Origin: an uncultured Myxococcales bacterium
GTDB taxonomy: Bacteria; Myxococcota_A; Polyangia; Polyangiales; Polyangiaceae
Direction: 5' to 3'
NCBI GenBank assembly: GCA_937998045.1
Contig: CALKVG010000208.1
Span: 1-10,454 of the forward strand
Length of the DNA stretch: 10,454 nt
Both the position numbers and the translations under genes were made by a program. Every line of letters begins with the position of its first letter. The stretch's first letter is position 1. The notes under the pieces are model-generated. The model was not told the origin of the DNA. It worked only from the letters and a program-made list of their open reading frames with translations, and did no database searches. Below are positions 6,960 through 10,454 of this stretch, one piece after another.

Positions 6960-7452
6960 CGTGCGCCACTACAAGGAGGAATCCGAGCGCAAGGATGCCC
7001 GCATCCGCGAGCTCGAGGAGGCGCGCGAGAAGGCCCTCGCGATGTACGAGGAGCTCCTCTCCATGAAGCACGAGCGCGAGCTCGAGATGCTCCGCGCGTG
7101 GCGCTACCCGCCGACCGCTGTCGACGCTGTCGCCGAGAAGTTGGGGCGAAAGCCAGAGAGTGACGGGCGCACGGCTGCGAAGGTCTACGCCCACTTCCTG
7201 AAGCCGGGCTTTCGTGGCACGCCGGAGGAGTTCGCGCGGATCGTCCACGAGACGGAGCAATCGCCGCGCGTCGTGCGTGAGTTGTGGATGCAGTTCAAGA
7301 TGGGCTCCGGCGTGCCGACCGAAGAACAGGCGGAGGCACGCGAGCTGGACAGGCTGGCGCGCGAGTACGACGAGCAGATCGCGGCGATGGACTATGCCCT
7401 CACGCGCAAGCGGCGGCGTCTTCCTCGCTGGGGAGGCAGATGCTGGCGATGA
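6907..7452 (+). CDS. Coiled-coil protein of unknown function
   Basis: 181 aa from ATG 6907; GTG 6892 and ATG 6895 are in-frame alternatives, and an in-frame TAA at 6871 bounds the start. Residues about 22-66 are a strongly charged helix with heptad character (YKEESERKDARIRELEEARE). A second domain (about 78-132, KVYAHFLKPGFRGTPEEFARI) and a second helix (135-165) follow, and the chain ends in a basic tail (RKRRRLPR). No enzyme motif is seen. It is the only clear plus-strand gene of the island, and its start overlaps the 5' end of the TraG fragment, so its N-terminus may have been changed by rearrangement. No Shine-Dalgarno sequence is visible before any candidate start. The amino-acid pattern is protein-like, whereas the long reading frame on the other strand is only Arg/Leu-rich shadow. 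Confidence 0.62.
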   Translation: MRHTHASAQLALGHTVDIVRHYKEESERKDARIRELEEAREKALAMYEELLSMKHERELEMLRAWRYPPTAVDAVAEKLGRKPESDGRTAAKVYAHFLKPGFRGTPEEFARIVHETEQSPRVVRELWMQFKMGSGVPTEEQAEARELDRLAREYDEQIAAMDYALTRKRRRLPRWGGRCWR

Positions 7453-7485
7453 AGAGCCTCGCTCGCGAAGGTAGACTTGGTGGTT

Positions 7486-7517
7486 TGAGTAAGTGGGCTC
7501 TTTACTCATTTGAGTGA
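7486..7517. promoter_or_regulatory. Clustered TGAGT palindromes (hairpin or operator candidate)
   Basis: TGAGTAA (7486-7492) is followed nine bases later by its exact complement TTACTCA (7502-7508), giving a 7-bp stem. The second arm also forms ACTCA-TT-TGAGT (7504-7515) with the next copy. The cluster is AT-rich in a GC-rich region and lies 33 bases past the coiled-coil gene. It could be a weak terminator or a binding site; TTTACTCAT recurs at 8075-8083 beside the RHH gene. Confidence 0.35.
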
Positions 7518-7550
7518 AGCCTCATGACGAGTCAATGTCGCGGCGCCGAA

Positions 7551-7577
7551 CGAGGCCCCCCTGCACGGGAGGCCTCG
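7551..7577. terminator. Hairpin downstream of VOC gene
   Basis: CGAGGCC (7551-7557) pairs with GGCCTCG (7571-7577). A further CCC/GGG pairing inside is interrupted by one bulged A, leaving the loop CTGCAC. It lies 20 bases past the stop of the minus-strand VOC gene and between two convergent genes, where a shared terminator is expected. There is no T-run on either side, so intrinsic activity is uncertain. Confidence 0.38.
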
Positions 7578-7597
7578 CGTGAAAGTGCTCAAGCGCT

Positions 7598-7951
7598 TCA
7601 AACAGCCTTGCTCGGGCGCGCCGCTGAGAGCTCGAGCACGAATCGCTCGTGACCCTCGGGATCCTGCACCGAGAACAGCTTGCCGAACGGCTTTGCGTCG
7701 ACAGCGCTGCACGTTGCCCCAGAAGCAACGAGGCCCCGGTGTGCGGCCTCGGCGTCATCCACCAGCCAGTAGAGCTCCAGCGGGTGGATTGCACCGGGGT
7801 TGTCACTGGCGATGGCAAAGTGCTCGAACTGGATGAATCCCGGCGCCTCTCGCTGGACGGCGAGGCCGAGCGTCTCGGTATAGAACTTCTTCGCCTTTGC
7901 GAGATCCTTCACGTTGGCGATGGCGAACCCGAAGCGGGGATGGATGGACAT
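7598..7951 (-). CDS. VOC family (glyoxalase/bleomycin-resistance fold) protein
   Basis: 117 aa, the normal length for a two-module VOC protein, so apparently complete. The N-terminal module has FAIANVKDLAKAKKFYTETLGL (about residues 9-30), the signature strand-helix of this fold. The second module has LELYWLVDDAEAAHRGLVASGA and ends in LFSVQDPEGHERFVLEL, with Glu in the final strand where many members bind metal. The family includes lyases, dioxygenases and drug-binding proteins; the substrate cannot be told from sequence. The ATG at 7951 has a strong ribosome site (AGAAGGAG, 9 bases away). It is a self-contained cytoplasmic cargo gene of the island, encoded on the same strand as most other island genes. 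Confidence 0.88.
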   Translation of the reverse strand: MSIHPRFGFAIANVKDLAKAKKFYTETLGLAVQREAPGFIQFEHFAIASDNPGAIHPLELYWLVDDAEAAHRGLVASGATCSAVDAKPFGKLFSVQDPEGHERFVLELSAARPSKAV

Positions 7952-7959
7952 GGTGGCAG

Positions 7960-7967
7960 CTCCTTCT
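7960..7967 (-). promoter_or_regulatory. Ribosome binding site of VOC gene
   Basis: AGAAGGAG on the minus strand, 8 bases before the ATG at 7951. It fixes that start. Confidence 0.75.
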
Positions 7968-7995
7968 ACGATAGGGGTCTAGGATTCGGGCGTGA

Positions 7996-8026
7996 CAGCC
8001 TGGTGACAGGATTCTTGCCCAGGCTG
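7996..8026. repeat. Hairpin between RHH and VOC genes
   Basis: CAGCCTGG (7996-8003) and CCAGGCTG (8019-8026) form a perfect 8-bp stem with a 15-base loop. GTGACAG also occurs twice (7992-7998, 8003-8009), 11 bases apart. The site lies after the RHH stop and before the VOC gene on the minus strand, so it may be a terminator or an operator. It lacks a T-run. Confidence 0.3.
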
Positions 8027-8091
8027 AGACTTCCTCCCACCGTCGCACCAGCGTCGTTCGCCCGGACCCGGGCATTTACTCATCCACTCAT

Positions 8092-8589
8092 CTACGCGCG
8101 CGTGTCGATCCCGTCCTTCTCGAGCAAGCTCAGGATGTACTGCCGGATAGTCTGTCGCCGCTCCGCAGCCCGCACCTTCACGCGAGCGTGCACCTGGACG
8201 GGGACACGCGCGGTCAGCCATTCGACATCGCATGCCGCCGCATACGCCGACTCGGTGCGCGCTTCGCAGGTGCCCCCAGTGTTAGGACGAACCAAATGCG
8301 GCGAGCCGAGGCGGGTGGGGATCCGCCCCGGCTCTGCGTGTTGCGGCGCACGGGAATGGTGGAACGAACCGTCGCGTGTGGGCTCGATGGCGTCCGGAGG
8401 TGGCGGCTCTGAGGGCGCCGGGGCCGCCCGAGTTTCGCGAGACGTTGTCCGGCAACGGCCGGATAGGGCCCGCTCCTTCCAGGGTGACTGGCCCGTCTTG
8501 TCCGGGGAGTTTCGATCCCCACGACCCAGCTGAAGTAGAAGAGACAGAACGGACAGCGCGAGGCTCGCGGTATAAGGCGCGCCGCTCAT
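8092..8589 (-). CDS. Ribbon-helix-helix DNA-binding protein
   Basis: 165 aa from ATG 8589, chosen because it overlaps the stop of the upstream ORF (ATGA, 8586-8589). The C-terminal 40 residues look like an RHH (MetJ/Arc/CopG type) domain: strand TARVPVQ (126-132), helix HARVKVRAAERR (134-145), then the second helix TIRQYILSLLEK (147-158). RHH proteins bind DNA as dimers and often repress their own operon or act in partition or excision control. The first 120 residues are Pro/Arg/Ser-rich, probably disordered and poorly conserved, so a shorter product from a later start is possible. In the circular form of the element this gene would lie directly after the long-tail integrase gene. It could then control int or act as a directionality factor; that role is inference. 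Confidence 0.66.
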   Translation of the reverse strand: MSGAPYTASLALSVLSLLLQLGRGDRNSPDKTGQSPWKERALSGRCRTTSRETRAAPAPSEPPPPDAIEPTRDGSFHHSRAPQHAEPGRIPTRLGSPHLVRPNTGGTCEARTESAYAAACDVEWLTARVPVQVHARVKVRAAERRQTIRQYILSLLEKDGIDTRA

Positions 8590-8978
8590 GACCGGCCGCG
8601 CCTCCGCGCTGTTGCGGCAGAGGGAGCTACGCGAGCGAGCGTAGGCCTCTTGCGCCGCGCGACTTCGAGGAGCGCTGCCGCGCGGTCGTACTCGCCGGCG
8701 TCGAGGGCGAGCTTGACGGCGAGGTGGAGCGCTGCCTCAGCGGTCGTCGGGGGCGATCGATCGTCTTCCGGGGGCGGCGGGGCGGACGATGGTTCGGCGG
8801 TCGCGTCCTCCTCTGACGATTCGTGACGATTGGTGTCGGCGGACGGTGAATCACCGTGGATCAAATCACGCTGCGACGGGGATTCGATCGCATCTAAAGC
8901 CGCGCAAGGATTTGCATTGTGGTCGCAACCGGTCTCCTCCGGAACCGTAGGTCGCAAGTTCGAATCTTGCTGGGCGCG
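8586..8978 (-). CDS. Detached C-terminal module of the integrase (tail ORF)
   Basis: The frame runs from the att repeat (RAQQDSNLRPT) through VPEETGCDHNANPC, an acidic/Pro-rich linker and a helical segment AEAALHLAVKLALDAGEYD that continues LLEVARR, to RRRGRS and TGA 8586-8588. The repeat is read in the same frame as in the integrase, so joining the two att cores makes one continuous gene. That gives 119 residues after the shared RPT in place of the nine of the chromosomal form. The helix pair resembles a single TPR-like hairpin. On the chromosome the frame is open upstream to 9101 through non-element DNA, but no good start or ribosome site is seen there, so it is probably poorly expressed while integrated. 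It overlaps the RHH start by four bases. Confidence 0.68.
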   Translation of the reverse strand, partial: RAQQDSNLRPTVPEETGCDHNANPCAALDAIESPSQRDLIHGDSPSADTNRHESSEEDATAEPSSAPPPPEDDRSPPTTAEAALHLAVKLALDAGEYDRAAALLEVARRKRPTLARVAPSAATARRRGRS

Positions 8979-8979
8979 C
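8936..8979 (+). repeat. attR-side direct repeat (3' half of tRNA-Arg)
   Basis: This copy of 4143-4186 has one mismatch (A at 8944). It holds the anticodon loop, 3' anticodon strand, variable loop, T-arm and acceptor 3' strand, but no 5' half, so it cannot fold as a tRNA. It marks the right end of the element. Confidence 0.92.
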
Positions 8980-9428
8980 CATTCTCCATCCGGTCCTCCA
9001 GTCCACGACCGGCTGCCTGGTCCAGCGAATGCCCGCCCTTCTGGGCCCGCTGAGGTATGCCGGTTGCTCAGGCATGGATCGCTCGCGACGATGTCCCCCA
9101 AAGACCGGGAGAATCCGGTACCTCACCCGCAAGCGGCGTGGCAGAAGTGCCGTCTGAGCACGTCTCCGCTACGGCCGTCTTTGGTCGAATGGCTGAAGGC
9201 CCCGGGTATCCGGCACTCCCGCGACCTCGGATGGGCGAGCGGTCCGCGAACGCCTGAGGCCCGTGCCGGCTCGTCGCGTGCGCCCCTACGGCAATGGCGC
9301 AGCGGTGAAGCCGATGATTGTCCTCGAATCGAACGCAAGGACCGCGCGTTACACTGACTGCGCCATCGGCTGACACCTCCGATGCGGAGCCCGCCGGTCC
9401 AACGGTTGCAGGGCCGCTGGGCGTGGCC
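8980..9428. other. Stretch without a recognisable gene
   Basis: Chromosomal DNA just outside the right att repeat. Several frames are open on both strands because of the high GC content, but none gives a protein-like product, a ribosome site or a family motif. No tRNA, clear promoter or terminator was found. It is probably decayed sequence between the integration site and the next gene. Confidence 0.6.
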
Positions 9429-9503
9429 TCGAGTCGACGACCTCGCGTGCTCGGCGTGGACGACACGCCGGGGAATCTCCTCGCGCTCGAGGCAGTGCTC
9501 ATT
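9429..9503 (+). pseudogene. Response-regulator receiver fragment
   Basis: About 25 codons read SSRRPRVLGVDDTPGNLLALEAVL. That is the first strand, acidic pair and first helix of a receiver domain, as found in hybrid sensor kinases and regulators. It then breaks into unrelated sequence (ISSGAKQRERA). The phospho-acceptor Asp, Thr and Lys positions are absent. The frame stays open into the membrane-protein gene downstream, giving a misleading chimeric 248-aa ORF from 9318. Confidence 0.7.
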
Positions 9504-9567
9504 TCGAGTGGCGCGAAGCAGCGCGAACGCGCACCCGGTGCGTACGCGTATGGCGACCCAATTTCTC

Positions 9568-9573
9568 GGGAGG
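9568..9573 (+). promoter_or_regulatory. Ribosome binding site deciding a TTG start
   Basis: GGGAGG, five bases before TTG 9579. It is the only strong site in the area and separates the membrane-protein gene from the open frame upstream. Confidence 0.75.
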
Positions 9574-9578
9574 TAGTC

Positions 9579-10064
9579 TTGAATCCGGACGCGGCCACGA
9601 ACGTCGTCGCACGTTACTTCAACGCATACCGGCTCGCGGCGTACGCGCTGACGTTGTACGCGATGGGGCACACGCTCGGTGCGGTCGTGTCGACGCCGGC
9701 GTTCGGGCCGGAGAGCGACGCCGTCGTCGCGTCCATGAAGACCGTGCGCGTCGTTGCCATGGGGGCAGACTGTACCTGGTACGGCTTCTATCGAGGGTTC
9801 GGGATCTTCGTCTCGATCTTCTTCGTCTTCTCGGCCGTCGTGGCCTGGCAGCTGGGCGGCAACTCCCTGGAGGAGCGCGTGGCGTTCGCGCCGCTGACGT
9901 GGGCTCTCTTCGCGAGCTACGCGGTGAGCATCGGAACGGCATGGCTGTACTTCTTCCCGATGCCCCTGGCCTTCTCCATCTTGGTTACGTTGTTGCTCGG
10001 GGTCGCCGGTCTCCGAGACTTGCGTCTCCGGCGAAAGGCGGCAGGGGCGCTGGGCGCGAGGTAA
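9579..10064 (+). CDS. Four-helix membrane protein, LIC_13387-like
   Basis: 161 aa with a TTG start, chosen because GGGAGG lies five bases upstream and the N-terminus (NPDAATNVVARYFNAYRLA) then leads straight into the first membrane helix. Predicted helices: about residues 18-37 (containing YAMGHTLG), 72-93, 102-124 and 127-147, followed by a basic cytoplasmic tail (RDLRLRRK). The GHTLG motif in helix 1 and the WYGFYRGFG motif before helix 2 match the pattern I associate with the uncharacterised LIC_13387 family, which is of similar size. The function of that family is unknown. In-frame sequence upstream to 9318 includes a piece of response regulator and is not part of this protein. The gene converges with the receiver gene at the right edge, so it is probably transcribed alone. 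Confidence 0.8.
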   Translation: MNPDAATNVVARYFNAYRLAAYALTLYAMGHTLGAVVSTPAFGPESDAVVASMKTVRVVAMGADCTWYGFYRGFGIFVSIFFVFSAVVAWQLGGNSLEERVAFAPLTWALFASYAVSIGTAWLYFFPMPLAFSILVTLLLGVAGLRDLRLRRKAAGALGAR

Positions 10065-10097
10065 GGACCCCGGCGCCCGCGGGCCGCTCCGAGTCGG

Positions 10098-10117
10098 GCT
10101 CGTCGTGTTTCACGAGC
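10098..10117. terminator. Small hairpin between convergent genes
   Basis: GCTCGT (10098-10103) pairs with ACGAGC (10112-10117) around an 8-base loop containing TTT. It overlaps the stop codon of the receiver gene and lies 33 bases past the membrane-protein stop. The stem is short and the U-tract poor, so this is a weak candidate. Confidence 0.25.
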
Positions 10118-10454
10118 GAGAGCGACCGGGCAGTCCCGCGCGAACGATGTCCCGTACGCGCTCCACGTCGACCGGTTTTTCGACGCACCGGTTGGCCAAG
10201 CTCTCGACGAAGGCACGGGCACGCGGAGTGAACGCGCCGGCGGTCATGAAGACGAAGCGCGCCGCCGCGTCCGGCGCGCGGACGAGGGCCTCGCGGTGCA
10301 TCTCCATACCGGAGAAAGTGGGCATCATCAGATCGCAGAGGATGACGTCCCAGCGCTCGCCCGCGGCGAGTCTCTCGATCGCGACATGGCCGTCGGTCAG
10401 CACGCTCACGTCCGCGTCGCTCTCGAGCGCGCGCGCCAGGGCTTCTCCCACGAG
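10110..10454 (-). CDS. Response-regulator receiver domain protein, 5' partial
   Basis: 115 codons including the stop are visible; the frame is open through the right edge (first visible residues LVGEALARAL), so the N-terminus is missing. It is the receiver (CheY-like) fold: DVILCDLMMP with the phospho-acceptor Asp, FVFMTAGA with the conserved Thr, and VEKPVD with the conserved Lys before the last helix. The chain ends just after this domain, so it is either a stand-alone receiver or the C-terminal receiver of a hybrid histidine kinase. Hybrids are common in myxobacteria, and the LMMPTFSGMEMH motif is typical of them. The phosphodonor and output cannot be seen here. Confidence 0.9.
   Translation of the reverse strand, partial: LVGEALARALESDADVSVLTDGHVAIERLAAGERWDVILCDLMMPTFSGMEMHREALVRAPDAAARFVFMTAGAFTPRARAFVESLANRCVEKPVDVERVRDIVRAGLPGRSRS

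Larger units (their letters stand above)
4143..8979. mobile_element. tRNA-Arg integrated genomic island / decayed integrative element
   Basis: The element lies between two copies of a 44-bp repeat made from the tRNA-Arg 3' part, 4793 bp apart. The tyrosine recombinase sits directly at the tRNA end, the usual layout of islands, integrative conjugative elements and prophages that use tRNA genes. Cargo includes a secreted Cys-rich protein, a VOC-fold protein, a coiled-coil protein and an RHH DNA-binding protein. A VirD4/TraG fragment shows conjugative ancestry, but no relaxase or mating-pair genes remain, so at most it can be mobilised in trans. Most genes lie on the minus strand; the coiled-coil gene is the exception. 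The 5500-6420 part is visibly richer in A and T than the flanking chromosome. Confidence 0.88.

Noticed and set aside
6541..7509. Long minus-strand open frame (322 codons) across the coiled-coil gene
   Set aside because: Arg/Leu/Ala-rich composition without motifs; it overlaps both the TraG fragment in another frame and the more protein-like coiled-coil gene.
8936..8979. Second tRNA-Arg gene
   Set aside because: Only the 3' half from the anticodon loop onward is present; the 5' acceptor strand and D-arm are missing. It is the att repeat.
8979..9101. N-terminus of a 171-aa protein containing QQDSNLRP (start at 9101, minus)
   Set aside because: This part lies in chromosomal DNA outside the att core, without a ribosome site. 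The QQDSNLRP motif is simply the antisense of the tRNA T-arm, a common source of false protein similarity.
9287..9345. tRNA-like stretch around GGCGCAGCGGTGAAGC
   Set aside because: It resembles a D-arm, but the stem does not pair, and no T-loop or acceptor match follows.
9068..9671. Minus-strand frames of about 180 codons beyond the right att site
   Set aside because: They overlap the receiver scrap and the ribosome site of the TTG-start gene, show no family motif and have biased composition.
1..10454. CRISPR array, rRNA or complete insertion sequence
   Set aside because: No regularly spaced repeats, no rRNA-like blocks, and no transposase or terminal inverted repeats were seen.

Overview
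The window is high-GC DNA. Its features suggest a Gram-negative deltaproteobacterium of the Myxococcota, probably Polyangiales-like: Ala/Pro/Asp-rich secreted beta-propeller proteins, a hydrophobic protein resembling the LIC_13387 family, hybrid two-component receiver modules and Mx8-like integrase logic. This placement is inference; no phylogenetic marker is present apart from one tRNA.

Region by region: (1) Positions 2-3986, plus strand, form a tight operon of three cell-envelope genes joined by 4-base stop/start overlaps. They are a 5'-truncated beta-propeller protein, a beta-propeller lipoprotein candidate and a small outer-membrane beta-barrel candidate. A perfect 24-bp inverted repeat begins at the first base of the window and may be an assembly fold-back. 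(2) Positions 4018-4054 hold a 5'-half copy of a tRNA, and 4112-4185 hold an intact tRNA-Arg(CCG). (3) Positions 4143-8979 are an integrated mobile element (4793 bp per unit) flanked by a 44-bp direct repeat of the tRNA 3' part. It carries a tyrosine recombinase that runs antisense into the tRNA, one or two doubtful small ORFs, a Cys-rich secreted protein, a truncated VirD4/TraG coupling protein, a coiled-coil protein on the opposite strand, a VOC/glyoxalase-fold protein, a ribbon-helix-helix (RHH) protein and an ORF that enters the far att repeat. (4) Positions 8980-9578 hold no convincing complete gene, only a scrap of a response regulator. (5) Positions 9579-10064 encode a four-helix membrane protein with a TTG start. 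It converges with a receiver-domain protein that runs off the right edge.

The main observation is that the two att repeats are in the same reading frame for the integrase. On the chromosome the integrase ends inside the tRNA with nine residues of its own. In the excised circle the same frame would run through the core into the ORF at 8944-8586, replacing those nine residues with 119 others (451 to 561 aa). It would then overlap the RHH gene by 4 bases. Integration therefore appears to cut the integrase gene in two, remove its C-terminal module and separate the RHH gene from the integrase promoter. This matches the intP/intX logic known for myxophage Mx8, here in a small element with a decayed conjugation gene. 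The integrated arrangement is read directly from the sequence; the circle and its consequences are inference.
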